A DNA stretch of 64,000 nt, from NCBI GenBank assembly GCA_038496675.1, contig CM076658.1, forward strand, positions 11,265,172-11,329,171, given 5' to 3'. The number at the start of each line of letters is the position of its first letter. Position 1 is the first letter of the stretch. A program made the translations under genes and the position numbers. Shown here piece after piece: positions 46,860 through 58,200 of this stretch. The notes beneath the pieces were generated by a model that was not told where the DNA came from, did not search any database, and saw only the letters and a program-made list of their open reading frames with translations. Source of the stretch: Rachycentron canadum. Lineage: Eukaryota; Chordata; Actinopteri; Carangiformes; Rachycentridae.

Positions 46860-48954
46860 GTGAGTCTGGTTTACACTATTTGCACCATCACATTTTGCAT
46901 TAATGTGTGGTGTTCTGAAAACAAACACTCTTTTTCACTTTGCTCTTCTTTCAGTTTGCCATTAAAAACCGCTACAAACACAGAAGCAAGCAATACCCAG
47001 AGAGACAGCACTGGATGGACTGGGCTGAGGAAAGATATGATGTAAATTTCACTTAATTTAATAAAAAAAAAAAAAAAAAAACATATTGTTTCTTCAGTTA
47101 AATAACAGCTGTTCATATTTTGTCTCTCTATGATGTAGAAACTCCTCATTGCCCAAATCAAAATGGTGCTGAAGGTCCTCTTTTTATACATTCCATTGCC
47201 GATGTTTTGGACCCTATTTGACCAAAAGGTACCTTAAACTTATACTTATTTACAACTTATGTTGTAAAAGGCAGCATCGTTGGTGGCAGTGGAAACTATG
47301 CTAAATTTGCATTTGTTTTACAGGGTTCTAGATGGACTCTGCAAGCTACCACTATGGATGGATACTTTGTAAGTTTGGTGATAAAAACCAAATATTAATA
47401 CATATTTACTTAATAATAGCAATGTCGTCATGTTCTAATAACTATTTTGTATCTGCAGGGGAGCCTTGTCATACAGCCCGATCAGATGCAGGTAAGTTAA
47501 AAGAATCTTTATCATGTTGGTTTGAACTGATGTTTTGCATTTTATTTGAGAAAATTCTCACTGTTATACAATTTATGTTTTTGAAAGACTGTCAATCCCA
47601 TCCTGATCCTGACTTTGGTGCCTATCATGGACAGCGTAATCTATCCTCTGATCAAAAAGTGTGGCCTGAACTTTACGTAAGTATTGCAGTGATGGAAAAA
47701 TTATTATTTCTGTATCATCATTAAGACATTTAGTTAATATGACAGCAATTCTGTCAAATCAGTGACAGAGCGTCTTCTTCTTGTTAATTCAACAGACCTC
47801 TAAAAAGGATGACAGTGGGGATGCTTCTGGCAGCTATAGCTTTTGTTTGTGCCGCACTGGTTCAGATTCAAATTGATGTAAGTAGAAAACAAGTGATGTG
47901 TTATTCTCCTTATACGCTGTAAAATACATTTCAGCTCAGAGATTAATTAATTTAAATTTATAATTAAAGTTAAAACTAAGTACACCAACACAAGCATTAG
48001 TCTTAGAGCTTGTGATATTAACAAGTTCCCATATCCCTTTTTTTTTTTTCATCCAATTTTCAGAAAACATTGCCCACCTTCCCATCAACATCCCAGAGTC
48101 AGCTGAAATTACTGAACATGGGCACTGATGCAGTCACAGTTAAGTTGGGTTCAAATGATCCACTGACTCTTCCTGCAGCTCAGGTATGTTCTCATCAATA
48201 ACAACAAAAAATGTGCAAAAAATGGGGATGACAAGTTAAAAATTCTGTCAGTCATTTGCATGCAATCCAAAGTTTCCAACAATTTCTTTTCTTTGCAGGC
48301 CAGTAGTGAATACTTCATGTTTGATGCAGGACAAATCACAATTTCAGTTGTAAGCCCCAAAGCAACACAAACTATTTCTTTGGGAAAGGGACAGCGACAC
48401 ACACTTCTCATTCCTTCCAATGTCACTGACGAATGGCTGTTGGTGAGTAAGATACAAAAAATAATGAAAATATATCAGACACACAAGAATTTTTAATTGT
48501 TAAATTAACTCAAATCCATTGTCTTATTTCTTCAGACTAATGATTTTACTTCTAAGCCGCAGGAAGGCAACAATGCAATTCGGTAAGCTGAATTAAAATA
48601 ATTAAAAATGTAACAAATATACTATTAACTTTTCAGTTTAACCAACAAAAAACTTTTTTTTTAATATTTTGATGATGAATATTTGTTTTAGTCTCAGGTA
48701 ATCACTTAATCTTTATCTGCATAGTAAAGGGCTGAGAGTGAAGAGAATTTCCAATTTTTAATTTTCTGTATGTAATGTTTTTGTTTGATGTGTAACAATT
48801 TCAGATTTATAAATGGAATGAATACAGTAGTTAACATATCGACGGCTGCCAACTTTGAAACAATCGAGCCATTTTATTATTCCAACTACTCGCAGATAAA
48901 AAATGGAAAGTAAGGATTTTTATTTTCTATATATATATATATATATACATATAT

Positions 48955-48993
<39 letters not shown>

Positions 48994-50376
48994 ATTTTTT
49001 TCTTCTTCTTCCTAATAGACAATAGTACAGTTTATTAAATTGGTTTTATTTTTAATGATCAGGGCCAAGTTCACACTATGGAATGGTTCACAGTCATGTG
49101 AATACAGCAAGGACTTTGGATTTGGAAGTTCATATACTTTCTTTATCCCCAGCACTTTCTCTGTCTTTGGATCAAATGTAAGTTCTTCAAATGATTTCTA
49201 ATATTGTAAATTTCAAATAACTGTTAAATGTTATTGCCATTATAGCAAATTAAACTACAATTATACATCTCAAGTGGGCACAAATATATTTGAACTGCCA
49301 CGTGTATTATGGCATTTTCTATGGAGCATGTTACACTAAAAAAGGACTAGTCTGTATGACATGTCGTTTGAGCATGTTGCAAACAGGTACACTGGAAGAC
49401 AGGGTTAAAGGCTTGTTGTCATAGATGAGAAGCAGATAGAAAATCATTTAAATATGAGGATAATGGCACACATTTTCAAACAGTATCTCCTTAAATTCAC
49501 CACACCTCACTATGTTTTTTTTCTTTAGTGTCAGGAATCTATTACTGTGGTAGAAGACATCAAGCCCAACTCGGTTCACATGGCGCTCCAGATCCCACAG
49601 TACTTCTTTATAACTGCTGGTGAAGTGATGTTTTCTGTTACTGGCTTGGAGTTTTCCTACTCACAGGTAAATTTGTTAGAACAGTCTCCACTCATCTATT
49701 CCACTACTGTACCATTGTTGAACAAAGTATAGAGTAAATTGATTAGAATATAAAATTTACTTTGTCTGTAATGTGGATAATAACTGTATAATTTTTTTGT
49801 TTATGATGTTCATTTTATGCCCTTTTCTGTACTCAAGGCTCCCAGCAACATGAAAGCGGTGCTGCAAGCAGGCTGGTTGTTTACTGTTGCCATTGGCAAC
49901 TTCATCGTACTGATTGTGGCTGAGCTTGCGAAGCTTCCCAAACAGGTAAAAAAATAAAATACTCCTACTAATTAGACTCTAAATAACTAATCCTCTGTAA
50001 CTAAATATTAGGTTAAATATTTCTAGTGAACATGTCAGACATATCTGTATTTCAGTGCCATATAATGACAGTTACATGTGATGATGCATTAATACCATGT
50101 TTGTCCCTCTATCTCTCATCTCCTTTCTGAAAGTGGGCAGAGTACATCCTCTTTGCCTCACTTCTGGTTGCAGTGTGTGTCATCTTCTCGATTATGGCCT
50201 ATTTCTACACCTACATTGACCCTGCAGAAATTGAGGCCCAGTTCAAGAAGAATGTTAATGATCATGAAGAGGATGATAAACACAAGCTACAGAAGACAGA
50301 GATTGAGATGGATGAGAAATTAAATATCACGAAGGTATCTGATGACGCTGATAAAGCCAAACAAACCAAAATATGA
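43545..50376 (+). CDS. slc15a1: SLC15A1 (PepT1), proton-coupled oligopeptide transporter, complete
   Basis: Twenty-three coding exons, the same number as I recall for human SLC15A1, encode 733 residues of a POT/PTR2-family transporter. It imports di- and tripeptides with protons across the intestinal brush border. The ATG (43545) lies in a 7-nt coding exon. Key residues are visible: ExxER in TM1 (E34, E37, R38), TM2 histidine H68 (human H57), the TM7 tryptophan W305 (human W294), and TM10 glutamate E612 (human E595). Signature segments are SWLGKFKTI, GTGGIKPCV and FYLCINGGSLLSTIITP. A large extracellular domain lies between TM9 and TM10. The human TM7 arginine R282 is lysine (K293) here. Teleosts have slc15a1a and slc15a1b; I cannot say which this is. 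SLC15A2 is less likely given DOCK9 and STK24 next door. Confidence 0.96.
44220..44400 (+). repeat. Dispersed fish repeat in SLC15A1 intron 2
   Basis: Landmarks tcaagtactgtacttgggta, gtggtactttatttccattt and aggggaatactgtactgtat match the common 'AAGTACTGTACTTAAGTA' type element of fish genomes. 43895-44070 may be a more decayed piece of the same family. Confidence 0.5.
46955..47877 (+). CDS. slc15a1: SLC15A1 exons 10-15: cytosolic loop and TM7-TM9
   Basis: Exons are 46955-47041, 47139-47228, 47324-47368, 47459-47491, 47588-47676 and 47796-47877 (residues 253-394). They encode the large TM6-TM7 cytosolic loop (KNRYKHRSKQYPERQHWMDW), TM7 with YIPLPMFW, the loop DQKGSRWTLQATTMDG, and TM8-TM9. 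Exon 13 is only 33 nt. Confidence 0.95.
48064..49177 (+). CDS. slc15a1: SLC15A1 exons 16-20: extracellular domain
   Basis: Exons are 48064-48183, 48299-48442, 48536-48582, 48805-48909 and 49063-49177 (residues 395-571). This is the immunoglobulin-like extracellular module between TM9 and TM10, the most divergent part of the protein. At least four N-glycosylation sequons are present (NVT, NIS, NYS, NGS). The segment GQRHTLLIPSNVTDEW aligns with human GQRHTLLVWAPN. Confidence 0.92.
48928..48990. repeat. (AT)n-(GT)n compound microsatellite
   Basis: About ten TA units then about 17 GT units in the intron right after SLC15A1 exon 19. Confidence 0.95.
49529..50376 (+). CDS. slc15a1: SLC15A1 exons 21-23: TM10-TM12 and C-terminal tail
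   Basis: Exons are 49529-49666, 49838-49945 and 50134-50376 (stop TGA 50374-50376), residues 572-733. TM10 holds the TGLEFSYSQ motif with substrate-binding E612. TM11-TM12 follow (QAGWLFTVAIGNFIVLIV, EYILFASLLVAVCVIFSIMA). The cytosolic tail is long, Lys/Glu/Asp-rich and unlike the shorter human tail. Confidence 0.95.
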
Positions 50377-50660
50377 AAAGTATAAAAAACAAGTTCAGTG
50401 TGTGTGTGTGTATGTGTGTGTGTGTGTGCGTATACACTGTCATATTTCATATTTTAATAGTAAAATGAGTATTGTGAGCGAAGCACATTATGTTCTTTAA
50501 CAGTGTAGGCTCTTCAGTATAACTCATATAATTCATTTGATGATAGATCTAGTATTATATATAACTTATACTATTACATATCTTTGGATGTAACTTCTCT
50601 TTTATATTTATGTATATGTTCAAGTAAACAATAAAAATTATTTTTATTGTGTTTTATCAT
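50377..50660 (+). other. slc15a1: SLC15A1 3' untranslated region
   Basis: Short AT-rich 3'UTR with a TG microsatellite (50399-50428), ending after the AATAAA at 50630. Confidence 0.75.
50630..50635 (+). terminator. slc15a1: SLC15A1 poly(A) signal AATAAA
   Basis: Canonical hexamer followed by ttatttttattgtgttttatc, a GT/T-rich downstream element. Confidence 0.75.
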
Positions 50661-51760
50661 TTACAATGCCTGTCTTTGGGCCTTGGACTAAAAAAATTGA
50701 TTTGTTCATGGCACTCTCTCTACCTACTATTATCTCTTCATCTTAAAATCTTCCAGGCCATATAACACTGAATAGTCTTGTTTTTGTTAAGAAATGTGCT
50801 TGGCTAGAACTAAATACAACAGTGGTTTTCCCCTGGGGGTCAGCAATTCCACCCACCCACCCACCCATCCATCCACCCATCCATCCACCCACCCACCCAT
50901 CCATCCACCCATCCATCCATCCATCCATCCATCCATCCATCCATCCATCCATCCATCCATCCATCCATCCATCCATCCATCCAGGGTGTTAAGGAAGTTG
51001 TGAACTTTTTGAGCATTGTTGTTCATCCTTGATCTCAGAAATTATAGTTTGACAAAGTAATCTTATGTCAGGAACTCAGGCAGATCTTTCAACTTCATCT
51101 TTCCATCAGCAGATGTAGTTTGCTCAGTTAGCTTCAATTTTCCCCCTGTAATGCATTTTCAGTGTTGGGGGAGCTAATTTGAAATCATACTGGAAGAACC
51201 TGAACTACAGCAAAGTTAAGTAAATATAGACAGACCATTTGTATTGATGATAATTCAGTAAAAATGACTGCAACATTTAAAGAAAAAAAAAAGAGAAATT
51301 GGACAGCTTTGGTGCACTGAATTTTAATTCAGAAACTTTTTGTGAGGTATTGGGACAGAGCAATATGGAACCTTTGATGTCCTTGTACAAGATTTTCACA
51401 AACAAAATTATCTTTATAGAAGTCGAGAAATACAATAACTGTGTATGTGATATCACATACTCTGAGTAGTCAAGTAAATATGAAACCAATCTTATATTGT
51501 TAGTTATCTATCATGAACCTTGTTTGAATTATAATCTCAAGATTTCTTTTTAGTTTTACAAATACAACATATTAACCCGTGTTTCATGTCGCAGCCATCT
51601 TTGTCTTATAAATACATTCTCAACACATTTCAGTAAGTGGAGTTTCTATAATGTAATTTCTTATGATTTCCATATGCTTCGTGTAGGGCACCTGTGTGAA
51701 CGTCTACCCTATTGTGACGTATGTTGGTTTACGAATGACGACATGTGCTTGGTCTCCTCT
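50661..51760. other. Intergenic DNA between SLC15A1 and STK24
   Basis: About 1.1 kb. It carries the CATC-rich tandem repeat (50850-50984) and otherwise AT-rich sequence with no gene that I can support. Confidence 0.7.
50850..50984. repeat. (CATC)n/(CACC)n tetranucleotide tandem repeat
   Basis: Mixed CACC and CATC units giving way to a pure CATC run of about 20 units, in the SLC15A1-STK24 interval. Confidence 0.95.
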
Positions 51761-52250
51761 GATTGGTTCCCCGGAAAATGAAAATGACATTAACCAAGAT
51801 GGCGCCGGGCGACAGAGAAAAGTGGTGAAAGAATAGAACAAGCGATACAACTATATAACAGTGTGCATTTATTTGCCCTGTGCGACTATTTCAGACCAGA
51901 CATCTATCTTACCACTGGGAAACTGCCAACCACCTGCTGAGAGACCGCATCTGGAGAAATTATTATTCAGCTAACTGTTTGCTAACTAGCTGCTCAAGTA
52001 GCTAGCCTAGCTAACGTTAGCTAACTGCGGAAGGCGAGTGAGGAGAGGGCAGGCAGCTCGAAGTACAAGCCGACAAGTCAAGCTAATTTCGTTTAAAAAC
52101 CAAGCGACATCTGCGTTTGATACATTAACCAGCTTGCAACACGGATCGGGTGATCCAAACTAGTAAATTGTGAGCGGAAACTAACGTTAGACCTCTGATA
52201 AGGCAAACAGAAAAGACGAGGAAAGGCGTCATCTTTGCCGATCTGACGCT
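51761..52250 (+). promoter_or_regulatory. stk24: STK24 promoter and 5'UTR
   Basis: TATA-less, housekeeping-type arrangement: inverted CCAAT box (ATTGG, 51762-51766), ETS core CCGGAA (51771-51776), and YY1-type CAAGATGGCGCC (51795-51806), which in such promoters usually sits at or just after the start site. The 5'UTR is GC-richer than its surroundings and holds GCTAAC/GTTAGC palindromes, including a perfect 14-bp one at 52009-52022. A 9-codon upstream ORF starts at 51799 if transcription begins ahead of it. Confidence 0.6.
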
Positions 52251-55200
52251 ATGGCTCACTCTCCTATTCAGAGTGGACTGCCGGGGATTCAGGTAAATAT
52301 ATGCTATGTTATCATGTTAAAAGCTAACTTTCAACGGCAAGTTAATTTGTTTCAGAGCCACCCGACATTTTACTTTACATTTCCTCTCAACTTCAGCTCG
52401 GAAGTATCTTCCCCTAAATAACTTTGTCCTACGTAACGGGAACACTACATCAGTATCACCAATAATAAAAGCACTTATTTTCAAAGCCCTGGCCTTATAC
52501 CATCTGGTTTATCGCTAGGGAAGGCTGACATCTTGTTCATCATTAAATCTAACATTATTGATTGACTAACAGACTGGCAAATAATAAATATGTTCTTAAT
52601 TATTATCATCGACCTTACTCCTAATTTAGAAGCGTCAGTGCATCCATTATGGACTAAAAATACCCGTCACAATCTTCAAGACCACTAGTTGATGTATCCA
52701 CGTTGCTGCGTTGAGTGACGAACAGTGCAAAACTCAAAAGATGCTCAGTTTATTGACATTTAAAACCAAGGGGAGTCCTAAGAGAGTGCGGAGACATTAA
52801 GTGTTTGGCATTTTGGCATGAATGAATGAATTAAATATATATTTTTTCGATTGACCAGTCGATTAAATATCTCAGGTGTCCCCCTGACTGAGACCTGAAC
52901 TGATGCTGTAAACGCAGTACATTGTGTGTTTACCTCCTTCAATCAGATTTGATTGGAGTTGCTGCTAAAACTTTTTAGATTAGAAGATTAATTTGGCAAT
53001 TATTTGGTTGATTACTCTGTTATTTATAGGGCCTAGAAAGTCAGGAATTAGTGAACAGTGATTTCATTCAGTCATTTAAGGCTGCAGCCTCTTATGTATT
53101 ATCTCACAATGACCCTTATAGCAGCACATGGGGGGGGGGGGGCTCTTAAAACAACAATTACTGATTAATCTGGCAGCTCTATAGGTCTGTAAAATTCTGA
53201 AAATAGTGACTTCCCGTTATAGAAGGCTGTGTATTTAAAATTAATACATTTTCAATTGACAGATTGTAAAATTGAGAAATGTAGTCACTCTCCGGATTTT
53301 GGAGGCCAGGGTCACACCGTGTTTGGAAATGTATGGTCAATAAATGCATCAAATGATTAGTTAAACATAACTAACACAGACTGACATAGTTGTTTAATAA
53401 TTGATCCACTAGTCAATGAATCAACTAACTGTTTCAGCACCCACTTGTTATGTCATCAAATTGCTTGTTTTTTCCCCTCAGCACTTGAGAATCTTTAAGC
53501 TATTCAGTGTATTATTAAGAAATTATTATTATATTATTAATTGACTGGTGGTTTCAGCTATAGTTTTCACCCATATTTTTGACATGTTTTGAAATGTTTA
53601 CTAATGTAGTGTACTTGCATTTAATGGACTGCTAATTATACATTAGCTTTTTATTTTTGTTTTTTTCTTGAGTCTTATGTACAACTTTAATTTATTTTTG
53701 AATTGAACTGGACCTTAGTTGGCAGTCAGCATGTGCCCTGTTTGATGAGCTTGTGTAAAGTAGGCCAAACCACAGTTCATATAACACAACCATTATTCCA
53801 TTAAGAGCAGAAAATAAAGCTGTTTTTCCTGTATTATGAATACTTCATTAGCATGTGTACAACTAATACAGGATTGGTATGTGGATGATAGTAGACTAAA
53901 CAGTTGTGTGGTGCAGATGGGAGAGAATCAAACACATGCTTTTAGAGCGATGTTCAGGGAGCTTTAGTTGTCGCAGTAAACCTGCTGACTGTGTGTATGG
54001 CAAGTACATTCCCATCATGTGTAGTCTGTGGTCACAGTGCCCTTGTTGTTTTTCCCATTGTTTTTACAGAGGTCAGCCATGACATTATAATTTTCACCTG
54101 GATGACTGACCACACCAGTGTTATGATAGTATTTTGGTTGTGTTGTTTCTACTTTGCCTTATTCTGCACCGCTCTGTCACTTTGTCTTTGATGTAAAGTC
54201 CCCTTGCTATCAAATTTAACACCCCCCTCCAGTTTTTCAGAGTGCAGCTGCTCATCTCCCCTTCCATATTGGTTTGACCACCATGCATTAGCCCTTTTAC
54301 AGGAAACTATTCTCTGGAGGGACTCTAAAGCAATATGCTGTTTGAGCCAATAGATCATCCTCTTAGGGCAGGGTTACCTGGTAAATTAAGCATAAGTTGT
54401 AAATGCTTCAGTTCTTTGCAATTAAAGCTACTTCAAAAGTGTAGCTTGTCGCATTTTATTTTTTCTGTTCCATTTAAAAATATACATCCTTTAGCACAAA
54501 AAATTGGGAGTGATTTTTGTTTTATTTTTACCATGGAAATTATGGCACTGCAAACACTGCTCAGTCAGTTTATGCAAATGATTGAAGGGAAATGAAGGCA
54601 TGAAGGGAAATTTAAGTGGCCCACTTGAAGACCATTACTCCCTTCTTGATGCTCCATGGGGAATTAAGCCATTTAGTTCAGTCAGTCAGTCAGGGTGTAG
54701 CCCATGAGTTTCTGTTTAGCCTTTATGGGAGAGGTCATTAAGCCTTAGTTACGTCTATGTTGCACTGTCTCATAATTTAAGTGTCACTGAAACGCATGCA
54801 AAAGGGTTAAAACATTTGTCTGGTGGTAGCGGTAAAGCCTGAAGTGCAATATTTGGTTGGTAGGTTTGTTTGTCTGCAAATGATAAAGGGAACTCTTGGA
54901 TTAGATCAGTGGTTCTCAGAGTGTGTAGGCCTAACAGGTGGTGGGGAAATGTGTTGCAGAACAAATGTTTTGACATTACAATATTTTTCATGGTGGGTTA
55001 ATAAACAAATAATGCTTTCACAGTAGCAATGAAGTTAATTCAGAGACATAGGTTCACAAAATGGACACATATAAACAGGGAAAAAAGAAAAACTGGCAAT
55101 GCTTTCAAGGCAAACATCTGACAGTCATCAACCAAAAATCAAGATAGACAGTGAATGCATAAGGTGATGAGGAAAGATCATTGGGTATTTTGTGTCTGAA

Positions 55201-58200
55201 AACTCTGGCAGCTTACAGTATGAGACCTAGCAAATTAAGAAGACACATAGAAACATTACACCCCAGTCATGTCAATAAGCCATTGGATTTTAGAGAGCGA
55301 GACAGTCAAGCATAAGGTAGCACAGCAACAAAATTTTTAGCTAGCAGTTGTAGTTCTGATGGTAATAACCACTTTGACATTTGCATTGTCCGTGCTGGAA
55401 TGAAGAGAGATTGTCGCGGCCCTCTCCAAACAGACTCAGGCACGCTATTTTCTCTTTCCTACCGGTTTTTCACATAAGGATCAGTTTATTAGTCAGGGTT
55501 AGTACCATTTAGCCTAGAAAAAAAACAGTTGTGTGAAGTTTGTCTTGGCTGAGGAAGAGCTTTCTGAAATGTGAGAAAATAACCCTGATGATGTCACAAG
55601 GGTTTATAATATTATAATAATTTTTTTTCAGATTTAGATAATAATCTGCTACTTATTTGATAATGAAAATAACCTTTATATCAATATTTCATCACAGTGT
55701 ATAAGATGTTAAGATTGCCAGAGGATTATGGATTATGCTGTATAATGCTGTATGTAACGGACTGAAGGCAGAACAATGCCTTGTGCTTTAAAAAAGAAAT
55801 TTTTCCTTTTGTTTAATAATTTTTTTATTCATTCTACTTTGTGCTTGAATGTGGTGCTGTGTGTCTCTGTGACGACTGTTTGAATTCTTTGTTAGTTTAC
55901 CTCCTGTACTTTTTGGTTGAACATTTGTTTTGTGTATGTGTGACTTAAGCATGGCAGTTTGGTGTGGTTCTGCGTTATTTAAAAAGCACTCTACTCTCTC
56001 TCTCTCTCTCTCTCTCTCCATCCATCTCTATGTCACAAAGAATTTCAGAGCTGACCCAGAGGAGCTTTTTACCAAGCTGGAGAGGATAGGAAAAGGCTCT
56101 TTTGGTGAAGTTTTTAAAGGCATCGACAATCGGACTCAGAAAGTTGTGGCTATTAAAATAATTGATCTGGAGGAGGCAGAGGATGAAATAGAGGACATTC
56201 AACAGGAAATCACAGTTCTCAGCCAGTGTGACAGTCCGTTTATCACCAAGTATTTTGGATCCTATCTCAAGGTAAGCTTGAACCTCAGAAGAGAACACAA
56301 TTACATGATTGTGAATAGTCCATGGTTAAGTACACATGTAAGTAGTGTGTTCCTGCAAACGTGGGCATTGACTGCAATGTAGGTCAATAAATAATGCATA
56401 TGGACAATGGAACAAATATTGCCTGGGTACTATGGCACGATTTGCTGTAGAACAATCAGAGTATTTGGACAATGTCAGTGTTTTGTTTTCCAGCGTATTG
56501 GATTTGAAATGAAACAATGACTTTGGTCCATGTGCCAACACTCAACTTTAATATCAGTGTGTTCACATGTTATATGGTAAACAGTTTAGGAATTGTAGAC
56601 CCTCTTATGCATAGAAAAGTGCAGCATGACCACTATGCAATGTTCATCTGCTGTAAATGTAATCTTTAAAACTTAAAAAAACCTTTACAACCTGCCCTGT
56701 GTATAACCCAAGCCAGCACAGGACAAAAGGAAAAAAGCAAATGGCTCAGGTGTTTGAGTCCACTGTAAGAGCTGTTTTGACAGCACCACTCAACATATTT
56801 TGTAACTTCAGTAGATTTCACCCTACATGTGATGGTGCTTAGAGTGCCTCTCACAGCATTTACTATGGTACTTAGCAATAAGGAGAGAAGTGGTGGTCCA
56901 TTAGCTCAAGTTATGTTGCTGGCTGAAAGAGAGAATTAAGGCTTATTTGTGCTGTGTGTATGTATTTACAAAAAATATACACATTCCTAGTCATTTGGTC
57001 TGTAAATTTTGTTCATTTAGTTTCAGTTTGGTCAGCAACCACTGATTAATGTTAATGGGAAATAACGACTCGTGGCAGGACATACTCAGTTTGTATTTAA
57101 TACAACATATAAAAAAGGATGATGACAGCGATACATATTGCGAAAGTCTGACGAGCTAGTCATACAAATTTTTTTCGTTTTTTGATAATAAATGTATGTA
57201 GATTTTGTCTTCATATCAAGGCTCAGTCTCATATCGGCCACAATAAAATTCATCAAAAGTCAGAATGAGGAGAAATTATTTGTATCTCCTAATGGGAAGC
57301 ATGAACAACTGCTGCAGTGTGAGAATAAGACATAAATCTGACATCTTAAGTAGACTATGCACCAATGCAGCACAAAAGAACTACCTTCCCACTTAATATT
57401 TCATATTGAAAATATTGCACTTGTGCAGGAAACAGGTGTTAGCCAAGGCTTCTGAGCTAAACAGCTGGAGTGTATCTGGTGTTTCAGACAAGGGCAGGAT
57501 TCTGTCCTCAGTCTGTGGGAGGGAGGATGTGCGTTTACTTTTTGGTTTTTAATTTTAACTGTATGTGTCTGATGAGTAGTAGTCTTAGCTGCTAGAAAAG
57601 CATAAGTCAACCAGTTATAAAATGTAATGAGTTGAGCATTTAATTATTAATTGCAGGAGTGTCAGTTGATGAAGAGATAATTATGTCTGTCATAGAACAA
57701 TAGTGAATGGACTCAACATCTGTTTCTCTAACAGACTCAGCAGTACATTAGACAGGCCTCTTGCATTTAATAAAAATAGTTTGAACGAAAAATTAAAAAA
57801 TAGATCATAAACTTTCCTTCATGTCAGCAGTTAGGTTTGTATCTTCAGAGCACACAGTAAGTTAGCCTGTGCAGTCCTCTCCAAAACAACTGAAATAAAA
57901 TTAGGAGTAGTTCATTTCTAAAGCTGCGGAGAGAGTTATTTTAGCTTTTTATCATTTTTCCAAAAGGGAAAACTGTTAGTCAGTTGTAATGCATGCTTAA
58001 ACTGTGAACACTATCTAAACTGACAAGCTGATCTACTTTTCAGGGCACAAAGTTATGGATTATTATGGAATATTTGGGTGGAGGATCAGCCCTTGATTTG
58101 GTAAGTAAGAAAATGGCCAATTTTAAGATAAATTGAACTTTGACTTTTTCAGTTTGTAGTATTTATTACTGTTTTGATATTTAATGTGAAAATACAGTGT

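Noticed and set aside
50850..50984. Regular short repeat resembling a CRISPR array
   Set aside because: It is a simple tetranucleotide repeat without spacers in a vertebrate genome.
50743..51026. Open frames full of WMDG repeats on the - strand
   Set aside because: They are translations of the CATC microsatellite.
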